The notes under the pieces are model-generated. The model did not search any database. It was not told the DNA's origin and was given only the letters and a program-made list of their open reading frames with translations. A stretch of DNA of 49,741 bases from assembly GCF_019145475.1 (NCBI RefSeq), contig NZ_JAHTKI010000031.1, positions 1-49,741 of the forward strand, in the 5' to 3' direction. A program made the translations under genes and the position numbers. Numbering within the stretch: position 1 is the stretch's first letter; every line of letters begins with the position of its first letter. Positions 15,812-24,197 of the stretch are shown here, piece after piece. The DNA is from Pseudomonas botevensis. GTDB lineage: Bacteria > Pseudomonadota > Gammaproteobacteria > Pseudomonadales > Pseudomonadaceae.

Positions 15812-16911
15812 TCGAAGCTGAAGTCATCGTGCTGGGCGGCGGGATTGTCGGTGCGTCGGCGGCCCTGATGCTTGCCCGCAAAGGCAAGCGTGTGGTGCTG
15901 GTGGAGCGGGATTTCTGCGGTTCGCATTCCAGCGGTGTGAACTACGGTGGTGTGCGGCGTCAGGGCCGGCCGTTGCATCAGTTGCCGCTGTCGCAGCGTG
16001 CTCATCAGCTGTGGGCGGACTTGCCGGCGCTGATCGGTATCGATGGCGAATATGTGCGCTCCGGGCATTTGAAGCTGGCGCGCAGTCAGGCCGACCTGGA
16101 GGCTTTGCACCGCTACGCCGATTCGGTGCGGGGTTTTGGTCTGGGTCTGCAACTGCTGGATTACGCCGAGTTGCGTGCGCGGTTTGCGTGGGTCGGCGAT
16201 GTGGCGGTGGGGGCCTCGTTATGTCCCGAGGACGGCCATGCCAACCCGAGGCTGGTGTCGCCCGCTTTCGCCCGCGCCGCAAAACAGTCCGGCGCGCAGG
16301 TGTTCGAACAGGCTGAAGTGACCTGGATCGAGCATGACGGTCGACTGTTCCAGGTGCATTGCGCCAACGGCCTGCGTTTGCAGGCGCCCTGGCTGCTCAA
16401 TTGCGCCGGTGCCTGGGCCGGCACGGTGGCGGCGCAGTTCGGCGAGTCGGTGCCGATCACCTCGGCGCACCCGGCGATGCTGGTCACCGAGCCGTTGCCT
16501 GTGGTGATGAACGTCAGCACCGGGGTCGAGGGTGGCGGAATTTATGCGCGGCAGGTGGCCCGGGGCAATTGCATTCTCGGCGGCGGTCGCGGCTTCGCCC
16601 TTGGCCCTCGACAGGCACGCCCGGGGCAAGCGGCGGTGCTGGAAATCCTGCGCAACGCCGGGGAGTTGTACCCATTTCTCAAGGGCGCCCAGGCGATCCG
16701 CACCTGGAGCGGCACCGAAGGTTATCTACCCGATCACGAACCGGTGATCGGCCCCAGCAGTACCACACCTGGCCTGCTCCACGGTTTCGGCTTTGCCGGC
16801 GCCGGGTTCCAGCTCGGTCCCGCCGTCGGTGAAGCCTTGGCAGAGATTGTCTGCAACGGGGCCAGCCGCCAGCCCATCGAAGCGTTTTCCATCTGTCGTT
16901 TCCAAGCCTGA
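15808..16911 (+). CDS. DAO-family FAD oxidoreductase, catalytic subunit (HcnC/OoxB/LhpB-like)
   Basis: A 367-residue glycine/D-amino-acid-oxidase family protein. The FAD-binding start VIVLGGGIVGASAA lies at residues 6-19, the RxGxxR-like region follows, and the C-terminal motif GLLHGFGFAGAGFQLGPAVGEALAE is typical of the family. In homologous three-subunit enzymes this subunit oxidises an amine or imino carbon, as in glycine, opines or D-hydroxyproline. No hydroxyproline epimerase, dehydratase or opine-specific partner is in this window, so the substrate remains open. It overlaps the previous gene by 4 bp. Confidence 0.9.
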   Translation: MIEAEVIVLGGGIVGASAALMLARKGKRVVLVERDFCGSHSSGVNYGGVRRQGRPLHQLPLSQRAHQLWADLPALIGIDGEYVRSGHLKLARSQADLEALHRYADSVRGFGLGLQLLDYAELRARFAWVGDVAVGASLCPEDGHANPRLVSPAFARAAKQSGAQVFEQAEVTWIEHDGRLFQVHCANGLRLQAPWLLNCAGAWAGTVAAQFGESVPITSAHPAMLVTEPLPVVMNVSTGVEGGGIYARQVARGNCILGGGRGFALGPRQARPGQAAVLEILRNAGELYPFLKGAQAIRTWSGTEGYLPDHEPVIGPSSTTPGLLHGFGFAGAGFQLGPAVGEALAEIVCNGASRQPIEAFSICRFQA

Positions 16912-16925
16912 GAGGAAAAACATCC

Positions 16926-17957
16926 ATGAACACACGTATTGCGCTGTCCTGCCTGTCCCTCGCTCTGTTCGCTTCCACCGCCCACGCCGTGCCGACGCTG
17001 TACCTGGGCATGAACGGCGGCACCATGGAGCGGGTCTATGCCGACAAGGTGCTGCCCGCGTTCGAAAAGGCCAACAACGTCAAAGTGGTGATCGTGCCGG
17101 GCACCTCGTCGGATATCCTGGCCAAGGTCCAGGCCAACAAAGACAATCCGCAGATGCACGTGATGTTCCTCGACGACGGCATCATGTACCGCGCCATTTC
17201 CATGGACCTGTGTGACAAGCTCGCGCCCAGTGCGCCCCTCGAGCAAATCCCGGCCAAGGCCCGAATCAAGGATCAGGCCGTGGCGGTGACCCTGGGCGTC
17301 ACCGGCCTTGGCTACAACGCCAAGATGTTCAAGGAAAAAGGCTGGGCCGCACCGACCTCGTGGATGGACCTGGCGGACCCGCGCTTCAAGGAGAAAGTGG
17401 TGTTCCAGTCTCTGGCCTCATCGACCTTCGGTTTGCATGGTTTCCTGATGTTCAACCGCATTCAGGGCGGCGATGAGAGCAATGTCGAGCCGGGCTTCAA
17501 GGCCTGGCCGAAAACCGTCGGCCCCAATGTGCTGGAGTACATCGCCAGCTCGGCAAAAATCTCCGAGATGGTGCAGACCGACGAAGCCGCGATTTTCCCG
17601 CTGACGCCGACTCAGGTTGCCACCCAGAAACTGCTCGGTGTGCCGATGGAATATGCGCAGCCCAAGGAAGGCGCGGTGGTGCTGAACGTGGCCGAATGCG
17701 TGATCGCCCGCAACGACCAGCCGGAACTGGCGCAGAAACTGGCCGCGTTCCTGCTGACCGCCGAAGCCCAGGCCCCGGCGCTGGAGGAGGGTGACCAGAT
17801 TCCGTCGAACCCGACCACCCCGACCACCGACAAGACCCGCGCGCGGGTGGATGCTATGCAGGGGTATTTGCAGACGGCGATCTCGATTGATTGGGACCAG
17901 GTGAACCTGGCGCGGCCCGAGTGGAATGCGCGCTGGAGCCGGTCGATCGAGCGGTAG
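16926..17957 (+). CDS. Periplasmic substrate-binding protein, PotD/AfuA-like
   Basis: A 343-residue exported binding protein. A signal peptide with cleavage after AHA (residue 21) is followed by a type II periplasmic-binding fold with TLYLGMNGGTMERVYADKVLPAFEK at its start. It would deliver the ligand to the PotBC-like permease. Its gene is last in the operon, 14 nt after the catalytic oxidase and behind AGAGGAAAA. This is unusual, because binding proteins more often come first. The ligand should be the same compound that the dehydrogenase oxidises. Confidence 0.9.
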   Translation: MNTRIALSCLSLALFASTAHAVPTLYLGMNGGTMERVYADKVLPAFEKANNVKVVIVPGTSSDILAKVQANKDNPQMHVMFLDDGIMYRAISMDLCDKLAPSAPLEQIPAKARIKDQAVAVTLGVTGLGYNAKMFKEKGWAAPTSWMDLADPRFKEKVVFQSLASSTFGLHGFLMFNRIQGGDESNVEPGFKAWPKTVGPNVLEYIASSAKISEMVQTDEAAIFPLTPTQVATQKLLGVPMEYAQPKEGAVVLNVAECVIARNDQPELAQKLAAFLLTAEAQAPALEEGDQIPSNPTTPTTDKTRARVDAMQGYLQTAISIDWDQVNLARPEWNARWSRSIER

Positions 17958-17958
17958 G

Positions 17959-17996
17959 GATTAGCGCCTGTTTCTCGACCGCAGGGGAGGCTAATC
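17959..17996. terminator. Hairpin between convergent genes (possible terminator)
   Basis: GATTAGCGCCT (17959-17969) pairs with AGGCTAATC (17988-17996) with one bulged base. There is no clear T-run on either strand, so terminator activity is uncertain. It sits in the 37-bp gap between the binding protein gene and the convergent oxidoreductase gene. Confidence 0.4.
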
Positions 17997-19110
17997 ACAC
18001 CTCCCTGACATCGACCCAACGCTGCTCCCGCGCCGCCTGGCGAATCGCCGTCGCCAGGCGTTCCACTGCCAGCGCCTGTTCGAAATCCGTACCGGCGGCT
18101 CCCTGGCCGGCCACGGCCATGATCAGCTCATGCACTTCCAGGGTCTTCAATTCGTTGTAACCCAACTGATGCCCCGGCGCCGGGCTGAATGCCGCATACC
18201 CGGGCAGGTCCGGCCCGGCCAGCAAGCGCTGGAAGCCGTCCTGCCCGACCCGGTACAGGCGCAATTCATTCAAGCGCTCCTGATCGAACGCCAGAGTGCC
18301 CATGGTGCCGCTGATCTCGAAACTCAGATGATTCTTGTAGCCGTGCTTGAGCCAACTGCTGCTGAAGGTGCCGCGTGCGCCACTGGCGAAGCGCAGCAAT
18401 GCATGGACCTGATCGTCGACGGCAATGCGGCGTTGTTCCTCGCTACCGGCAGTCGCAGGGCGCTGGCGGTGTACGGTCTGGGTATCCGCGCAGACCGCCT
18501 CGATATCACCGAGCAGATAACGCGCCATGCCCAGCAAGTGGCTGCCCAGATCGGCCAGTGCGCCGCCGGCATGCACGGCCTCGCAGCGCCATGACCAAGG
18601 GGAGGCCGGGTCGGCCATGAAGTCTTCGCTGAATTCGCCTTGAAAACTGATGATCTCGCCAAGCCCACCGCTGTGAATCAGCGCTCGCGCCAGGCCGATG
18701 ATCGGGTTGTGCTGGTAGTTGTAGCCGACGCGGGTGACCACGCCGGCATCCTTGGCCGCCCGGTGCATGGCCGTGGCCTGCTGCAGATTCACCGCCAAGG
18801 GTTTTTCGCAATACACCGGTTTGCCGGCGGCGATGGCGGCCATGGCCATCGGATAGTGCAAGTGATTGGGGGTGGTGATGGCGATCAGGTTGACCTTCGG
18901 ATCGTCGATCAATCGCTGCCAGTCGCCATAGGCTTGCTCGAACCCCCACGCCGTGGCACAGGTTTGCGCGCGGATGGAATCGGCATCCGCCAGCGCGGCA
19001 AGGCGAAGGGTGAAGGGCAGCTCGAATGCCGCACTGACGTTACGAAAAGCCAAAGCGTGGGCACGGCCCATGAAGCCTGTGCCGATCAGTCCGATTCCGA
19101 GTTCGCGCAT
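17995..19110 (-). CDS. Gfo/Idh/MocA-family oxidoreductase
   Basis: A 371-residue NAD(P)-dependent dehydrogenase. The Rossmann start GLIGTGFMGRAHA lies near residues 7-19, the family motif CEKPLAV near residues 100-106, and the catalytic-region helix GGALADLGSHLLGMARYLLG near residues 182-201. It is not IolG itself, which is present at 28561. Its location beside the RpiR gene and its IolR-like upstream sites suggest a role with inositol isomers or related polyols, for example a scyllo-inositol or inosose reductase. This is inference from context. It is transcribed on its own from the minus strand. Confidence 0.88.
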   Translation of the reverse strand: MRELGIGLIGTGFMGRAHALAFRNVSAAFELPFTLRLAALADADSIRAQTCATAWGFEQAYGDWQRLIDDPKVNLIAITTPNHLHYPMAMAAIAAGKPVYCEKPLAVNLQQATAMHRAAKDAGVVTRVGYNYQHNPIIGLARALIHSGGLGEIISFQGEFSEDFMADPASPWSWRCEAVHAGGALADLGSHLLGMARYLLGDIEAVCADTQTVHRQRPATAGSEEQRRIAVDDQVHALLRFASGARGTFSSSWLKHGYKNHLSFEISGTMGTLAFDQERLNELRLYRVGQDGFQRLLAGPDLPGYAAFSPAPGHQLGYNELKTLEVHELIMAVAGQGAAGTDFEQALAVERLATAIRQAAREQRWVDVREV

Positions 19111-19153
19111 GACGAGAGCCTTTTGAAGGGTTGTTTTCAGAAGGCCTATTTGT

Positions 19154-19206
19154 AGAATAAATATTCTCTCTAATCAATTTTTAGAAAAAATATTTACGAA
19201 TTGTCG
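19154..19206 (-). promoter_or_regulatory. Two IolR-like operator variants upstream of the Gfo/Idh gene
   Basis: AGAATAAATATTCT (19154-19167) is a symmetric variant of the GGAA-N6-TTCC motif found elsewhere in this locus. AGAAAAAATATTTA (19193-19206) shares its core with the site at 20313-20326. They lie 44-96 bp upstream of the start of the minus-strand oxidoreductase gene, in A/T-rich DNA that is the likely promoter. Confidence 0.5.
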
Positions 19207-19217
19207 ACGCAGTCCGC

Positions 19218-20138
19218 TCAGTCCTCGAACCCGACCTGCTCGTGAATCTCGTCGACCTTCAACTCCAGTCGATAAGCCACGGCGATAAACAGCGCCTGGC
19301 ACAGGCACAGCGTCGCGCTCAACGAGCGGAAGGCAAACGAACTGCCTTCGTTGACCAGCAGAACAGTGTTGGCGCGTTTGGCCAGGGGCGAGAGATTGCT
19401 GTCGGTGATGATCAGGGTTTTCGCCTGATGGTGCTGGGCGATGCGCAGGCAGTGCTGGGTTTCCTTGCCGTAGGGCGTGAAGCTGATGGCGATCACCAGA
19501 TCATTGGCGCGCACGCTGCGCATCTGTTCGCGGTAGCTGCCGCCCAGGCCCGAGACCAGATGGATGCGCTTGTTGGTGTGTTGCAGGTTGTAGACCAGGT
19601 AATCGGCCACCGCGAACGAGCGGCGCACACCGACCACGTAGATGTTGTCGGCATTCACCACCAGGTCCACGGCCTTGTCGAAGGCCTGGTCATCGAGTTC
19701 CAGCCCCAGTCGTTCGATGCCCGACAGGGTCGCGTTGATGCACTCGCGCGCCAGGTCGCCGCCGCTGGCTTTCTGCGACTTGTTGGCGATCATGCTGCGG
19801 ATGCGCTGCTGGTAGTTCTGCACCGGCGTGGTCTTGTGGGTATACGCCTCACGGAACAGCGCCTGCATTTCGCTGAAGCCGCTGAACCCGAAACGCTGGG
19901 AAAACCGCACGATCGCCGATGGATGCACTTCGCACTCGCGGGCGATGTCGCTGATGCGGTCGACCATGATCCGGTCGCTTTGCTGGCTCATGTAGCTGGC
20001 GATTCGTTTGAGCTGGCGCGGCAGGCTTTCGTATTCCTGGGTAATCAGTTGCAGCAGACGCTCGGCATTGATCGGGGGGCTGACAAGATCGCTCTCGGGC
20101 GTGCTCTCGGTCGTGGCCGGCTGATCGGTGCGGGACAT
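19218..20138 (-). CDS. iolR: RpiR-family transcriptional regulator (IolR-like)
   Basis: A 306-residue regulator with an N-terminal HTH_6 domain (residues about 28-105, containing ISDIARECEVHPSAIVRFSQRFGFSGF) and a C-terminal SIS sugar-phosphate-binding domain (about 135-285, beginning VDLVVNADNIYVVGVRRS). In rhizobia, IolR of this family represses iol genes through GGAA-N6-TTCC sites and responds to a phosphorylated inositol intermediate. The same motif recurs in this locus, so an IolR role is likely. The gene is divergent from iolC across 312 bp. Confidence 0.85.
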   Translation of the reverse strand: MSRTDQPATTESTPESDLVSPPINAERLLQLITQEYESLPRQLKRIASYMSQQSDRIMVDRISDIARECEVHPSAIVRFSQRFGFSGFSEMQALFREAYTHKTTPVQNYQQRIRSMIANKSQKASGGDLARECINATLSGIERLGLELDDQAFDKAVDLVVNADNIYVVGVRRSFAVADYLVYNLQHTNKRIHLVSGLGGSYREQMRSVRANDLVIAISFTPYGKETQHCLRIAQHHQAKTLIITDSNLSPLAKRANTVLLVNEGSSFAFRSLSATLCLCQALFIAVAYRLELKVDEIHEQVGFED

Positions 20139-20450
20139 TGGGGAATCCTTCTGGCTTGTTCTTATAGGGACGGTGCTTCACCTCGTCCCCTGACAATAGG
20201 TTGGCTGTGCGCAGTCTACAGGGTAGCCCCGAAGAAAATCTTGAGCTTGCGCGGCGGTGAGGCTTGCTGAAACGATTGCTCTGGGCCTGGAACGGTTGTC
20301 CCAAAGTTTATTGGAAAAAATATTCCACGTAAAAATTAATTGGAATATTTATTGATTGTTCGATCCCGGTCGTTTTAGTCTGCATCCACCAAGCGTGTCC
20401 GGCGCGGTCGTCGTCCGGAACACGGGCTGATAAAAATAACAGGAGCCAGC
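20139..20450. promoter_or_regulatory. Divergent iolR-iolC control region with IolR-like operator
   Basis: GGAAAAAATATTCC at 20313-20326 fits GGAA-N6-TTCC exactly. GGAATATTTATTGA at 20342-20355 keeps the left half only. Both lie 95-140 bp before iolC in an A/T-rich tract. The rest of the interval shows no gene. Repression of the long iol operon by the adjacent RpiR protein would act here. Confidence 0.7.
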
Positions 20451-22388
20451 ATGGGCCAGACTCGTTTTGCCAGTGGACGTCGATTGGATCTGATTTGCCT
20501 GGGGCGCCTTGGCGTCGACCTCTATGCGCAGCAGGTCGGGGCGCGGCTCGAGGACGTGAGCAGCTTCGCCAAGTACCTCGGCGGGTCGTCCGCCAACATC
20601 GCCTTCGGCACCGCGCGGCTGGGACTGAAGTCGGCAATGCTGAGCCGGGTAGGGGACGACCACATGGGCCGCTTCCTGGTGGAATCCCTGACTCGCGAAG
20701 GCTGTGATGTCAGCGCCATCAAGGTCGATTCGGAGCGTCTGACCGCCATGGTCCTGCTGGGCCTCAAGGATCGCGAAACCTTTCCTCTGGTGTTCTACCG
20801 CGAGAATTGCGCGGACATGGCGCTGCGCGCCGAAGACATCAGCGAAACCTTCATTGCCGCCAGCAAGGCCCTGCTGATCACCGGCACCCATTTCTCCACC
20901 GACGGCGTTTACAAGGCGAGCATCCAGGCGCTGGACTACGCCGAGAAACACAACGTCAAACGGGTGCTGGACATCGATTATCGGCCGGTGCTCTGGGGCC
21001 TGACCGGCAAGGCGGACGGCGAAACCCGTTTCGTCGCCGATCGCAACGTCAGCCAGCACGTACAAAAAATCCTCCCGCGTTTTGACCTGATCGTCGGCAC
21101 TGAAGAAGAGTTTCTGATTGCCGGCGGCGCCGAAGATTTGCTCACGGCGTTACGCAATGTCCGCCGGCTCAGCGCCGCGACGCTGGTGGTCAAGCTCGGC
21201 CCGCAAGGTTGCACAGTGATTCACGGTGAGATCCCGGCACGGCTCGAGGACGGCGCCATTCATGCCGGTGTGCGCGTGGAAGTGCTCAATGTGCTGGGGG
21301 CCGGCGATGCCTTCATGTCGGGTTTCCTCAGCGGTTGGCTGGAGGACGCCAGCGACGAACGCTGCTGCCAGTTGGCCAATGCCTGTGGCGGGCTGGTGGT
21401 GTCGCGCCATGCCTGCGCTCCGGCGATGCCGACCCGCGCCGAACTCGATTACCTGTTCAACAGCCCGGTGCCGATTACCCGGCCGGATCAGGACGCGGTG
21501 TTGCAGCGCCTGCATCAGGTCAGCGTGCCGCGCAAACAGTGGAAGCAACTGTTCATCTTCGCCTTCGACCATCGCGGGCAACTGGTGGAACTGGCGCAAC
21601 GCGGCGGGCGCGACTTGAGCAGCATCGGCGCACTCAAGCAACTGTTCATCCAGGCGGTGGAGCGGGTCGAAGCCGATCTGCGCGAGCAGGGCGTCGAGGC
21701 CGATGTCGGGCTGCTGGCCGACCAGCGTTTCGGCCAGGACGCATTGAATGCCGCCACCGGCCGTGGCTGGTGGGTGGCGCGGCCGGTGGAAGTGCAGGGT
21801 TCGCGGCCCTTGGCGTTCGAGCACGGTCGCTCGATCGGCAGCAACCTGATCGCCTGGCCGCAGGAGCAGATCATCAAGTGCCTGGTGCAGTTTCATCCCG
21901 ACGACGAGCCGCTGCTGCGCCTGGAACAGGAAGCGCAGATCAAGGGGCTGTATCAGGCGTCCCAGGTCAGCGGGCATGAACTGCTGCTGGAAATCATCCC
22001 GCCCAAGGATCATCCATCAGCCCATCCGGATGTTTTGTATCGCGCGCTCAAACGCCTCTACAACCTTGGCATCTACCCGGCGTGGTGGAAGATCGAAGCG
22101 CAAAGCGCCGAGCAATGGCAGCAACTCGACGAACTGATCCAGGAACGCGACCCGTACTGCCGTGGCGTGGTGCTGCTGGGCCTGAACGCACCGGCCTCGG
22201 CGTTGGCCGAAGGTTTTGAGCAGGCGCGCCAGAGCCGGACCTGTCGCGGGTTTGCCGTCGGGCGGACGATCTTCCAGGAACCGAGCCGCGCGTGGATGGC
22301 CGGGGAAATCGACGACGAGACGCTGATTCGCCAGGTGCAGGGCATCTTTGTCGAGTTGATCGATGCCTGGCGCAAGGCCCGCGCCTGA
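20451..22388 (+). CDS. iolC: Bifunctional 5-dehydro-2-deoxygluconokinase / DUF2090 aldolase-like protein
   Basis: A 645-residue fusion. Residues about 10-330 are a PfkB-family kinase (start DLICLGRLGVDLY; FAKYLGGSSANIAFG; catalytic GAGDAF with Asp286) that phosphorylates 2-deoxy-5-keto-D-gluconate. Residues about 345-640 are a DUF2090 domain (LFIFAFDHRGQLVELA; ending near RGFAVGRTIFQEP), related to class I aldolases. It is thought to cleave the phosphorylated product to dihydroxyacetone phosphate and malonic semialdehyde. No separate iolJ gene is present, which fits this idea. AGGAG precedes the ATG. It is the first gene of the iol operon. Confidence 0.92.
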   Translation: MGQTRFASGRRLDLICLGRLGVDLYAQQVGARLEDVSSFAKYLGGSSANIAFGTARLGLKSAMLSRVGDDHMGRFLVESLTREGCDVSAIKVDSERLTAMVLLGLKDRETFPLVFYRENCADMALRAEDISETFIAASKALLITGTHFSTDGVYKASIQALDYAEKHNVKRVLDIDYRPVLWGLTGKADGETRFVADRNVSQHVQKILPRFDLIVGTEEEFLIAGGAEDLLTALRNVRRLSAATLVVKLGPQGCTVIHGEIPARLEDGAIHAGVRVEVLNVLGAGDAFMSGFLSGWLEDASDERCCQLANACGGLVVSRHACAPAMPTRAELDYLFNSPVPITRPDQDAVLQRLHQVSVPRKQWKQLFIFAFDHRGQLVELAQRGGRDLSSIGALKQLFIQAVERVEADLREQGVEADVGLLADQRFGQDALNAATGRGWWVARPVEVQGSRPLAFEHGRSIGSNLIAWPQEQIIKCLVQFHPDDEPLLRLEQEAQIKGLYQASQVSGHELLLEIIPPKDHPSAHPDVLYRALKRLYNLGIYPAWWKIEAQSAEQWQQLDELIQERDPYCRGVVLLGLNAPASALAEGFEQARQSRTCRGFAVGRTIFQEPSRAWMAGEIDDETLIRQVQGIFVELIDAWRKARA

Positions 22389-22397
22389 CACACCGCA

Positions 22398-22425
22398 TTC
22401 GCGAGCAAGCCCGCTCCCACAGGGC
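22398..22425. repeat. REP element of Pseudomonas type
   Basis: TTCGCGAGCAAGCCCGCTCC followed by CACAG matches the common Pseudomonas REP sequence. The internal GCGAGC/GCCCGC part forms a hairpin. It lies between iolC and iolE inside the operon, and could stabilise or attenuate the transcript at this point. Confidence 0.8.
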
Positions 22426-22453
22426 TCCATGTACAACAATAAAAGGTGCAGTC

Positions 22454-23347
22454 ATGCCCGCTATTCGAATTGGCATCAACCCGATCTCCTGGAGCAACGA
22501 TGACCTGCCGGCCCTCGGCGGTGAGACGCCGCTGAGCACCGCCCTCAGTGAAGGCAAGGAGATCGGCTACGAAGGTTTTGAGCTCAACGGCAAATTTCCC
22601 AAGGATGCCAAAGGCGTCGGCGACGTGCTGCGGCCCTATGACCTGGCGCTGGTGTCCGGTTGGTACTCCAGCCGACTGGCACGGCGTTCCGTGGCCGAGG
22701 AAATCGACGCCATCGGTAGCCACGTCGAACTGCTGGCGAAGAACGGCGCCAAGGTGCTGGTTTACGGCGAAGTCGCCGATTCGATCCAGGGGCAATACAT
22801 TCCACTGGTGGAACGCCCGCGTTTTCACACTGAGCAGGCCTGGCAGGCGTACGCCGACAAGCTCACCGAACTGGCGCGTTTCACCCTGTCCCAAGGCGTG
22901 CGCCTGGCCTATCACCACCACATGGGCGCGTACGTCGAATCCCCGGCCGACATCGACAAGCTGATGGCCCTGACCGGCAGCGAAGTCGGCCTGTTGTTCG
23001 ATTCGGGGCATTGCTACATGGGCGGCGGCGAGCCGTTGCAGGTGCTGCAAAAGCACCTTTCGCGGATCTGCCATGTGCATTTCAAGGATGTGCGCAAACC
23101 GGTGGTGCAACTGGCGCGCAACAATCTGTGGAGTTTTCCGGACTGCATCATCAACGGCACGTTCACCGTGCCGGGCGATGGCGACATCGACTTCGCCGAA
23201 CTGCTGGACGTGTTGCTGGCGGCCGATTACCACGGCTGGCTGGTGGTCGAGGCCGAGCAGGACCCAGCGGTGGCGCCGAGTTATGTCTACGCGAAAAAGG
23301 GCTACGACACCTTGCGTGGGTTGCTCGACGCGAGGATTGCATCATGA
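22454..23347 (+). CDS. iolE: Inosose dehydratase
   Basis: A 297-residue TIM-barrel enzyme of the AP-endonuclease-2 fold. The start MPAIRIGINPISWSNDDLP is characteristic of IolE. The metal-binding residues are expected in YHHHMG (near residue 153), LLFDSGHCYMGG (near 181), and CHVHFKDVR (near 209). It dehydrates 2-keto-myo-inositol to 3D-(3,5/4)-trihydroxycyclohexane-1,2-dione. AAAAGGTG precedes the ATG. The last four bases overlap the iolB start. Confidence 0.93.
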   Translation: MPAIRIGINPISWSNDDLPALGGETPLSTALSEGKEIGYEGFELNGKFPKDAKGVGDVLRPYDLALVSGWYSSRLARRSVAEEIDAIGSHVELLAKNGAKVLVYGEVADSIQGQYIPLVERPRFHTEQAWQAYADKLTELARFTLSQGVRLAYHHHMGAYVESPADIDKLMALTGSEVGLLFDSGHCYMGGGEPLQVLQKHLSRICHVHFKDVRKPVVQLARNNLWSFPDCIINGTFTVPGDGDIDFAELLDVLLAADYHGWLVVEAEQDPAVAPSYVYAKKGYDTLRGLLDARIAS

Positions 23348-24153
23348 GCCTGCTGGTCAAAAGCAATCCACGCGGCCGGACTCTGGTCGAGTTGGCCGAG
23401 GGTGAACTGGAATACGTCGGCTTCGCCGCCTATCGCTTGAGTCTGGGCGAAACACTGCCGGTCCGTGCCAATGAAAAGGAGTTGTGCCTGGTGCTGCTCA
23501 GCGGCCGGGTCAGCATCAAGGGCGAGGCGCCGGGGCAGGGCGCATTCGACTGGGACAACATCGGCGATCGCCAGTCGGTGTTCGAAGACAAATCGCCGTT
23601 CGCCGCCTACTTGCCGCCGGGCAGCCAGGCGCAAGTGGTGGCGTTGAGTGATGTGCAACTGGCGGTTTGCGCGGCACCGGGTTCGACCGCCGAGCACTTC
23701 GGCCCGCGCCTGATCAAACCGCAAACCATGAAGCGCAGTGTGCGCGGCAAGGGCGCGAACACTCGTTACGTCTGCGACATCCTGCCGGATACCGAGCCCG
23801 CCCATTCGCTGCTGGTGGTCGAAGTGCGCACGCCCTCGGGGCACTCGTCGAGCTACCCGCCGCACAAGCACGACACCGATGACCTGCCGCACCAGAGCTT
23901 TCTCGAAGAAACCTATTACCACCAGATCAATCCGCCCCAGGGCTTCGTGTTCCAGCGGGTCTACACCGACGATCGCAGCATCGATCAAGCCATGGCCGTG
24001 GAAAACAGTGACCTGGTGATCGTGCCCAAGGGCTATCACCCGGTCAGTGTGCCGTACGGCTACGAGTCGTATTACCTGAACGTGATGGCCGGGCCGAAGC
24101 GCGTCTGGCAGTTCCATAACGATCCCCAGCACAGCTGGTTGCTGGATCTCTGA
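23344..24153 (+). CDS. iolB: 5-deoxy-glucuronate isomerase
   Basis: A 269-residue protein of the IolB family, which consists of two cupin-like halves. The second half contains the family metal-site region SSYPPHKHDTDDLPHQSFLEETYYHQINPPQGF-type segment (residues about 175-205). It converts 5-deoxy-glucuronate to 2-deoxy-5-keto-gluconate. The start overlaps the iolE stop (ATGA), so the two are translationally coupled. The length is normal. Confidence 0.93.
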   Translation: MSLLVKSNPRGRTLVELAEGELEYVGFAAYRLSLGETLPVRANEKELCLVLLSGRVSIKGEAPGQGAFDWDNIGDRQSVFEDKSPFAAYLPPGSQAQVVALSDVQLAVCAAPGSTAEHFGPRLIKPQTMKRSVRGKGANTRYVCDILPDTEPAHSLLVVEVRTPSGHSSSYPPHKHDTDDLPHQSFLEETYYHQINPPQGFVFQRVYTDDRSIDQAMAVENSDLVIVPKGYHPVSVPYGYESYYLNVMAGPKRVWQFHNDPQHSWLLDL

Positions 24154-24197
24154 ATTCCAACCTTCGAATGTCAACCTCTGCACGGAGAACAATAACG

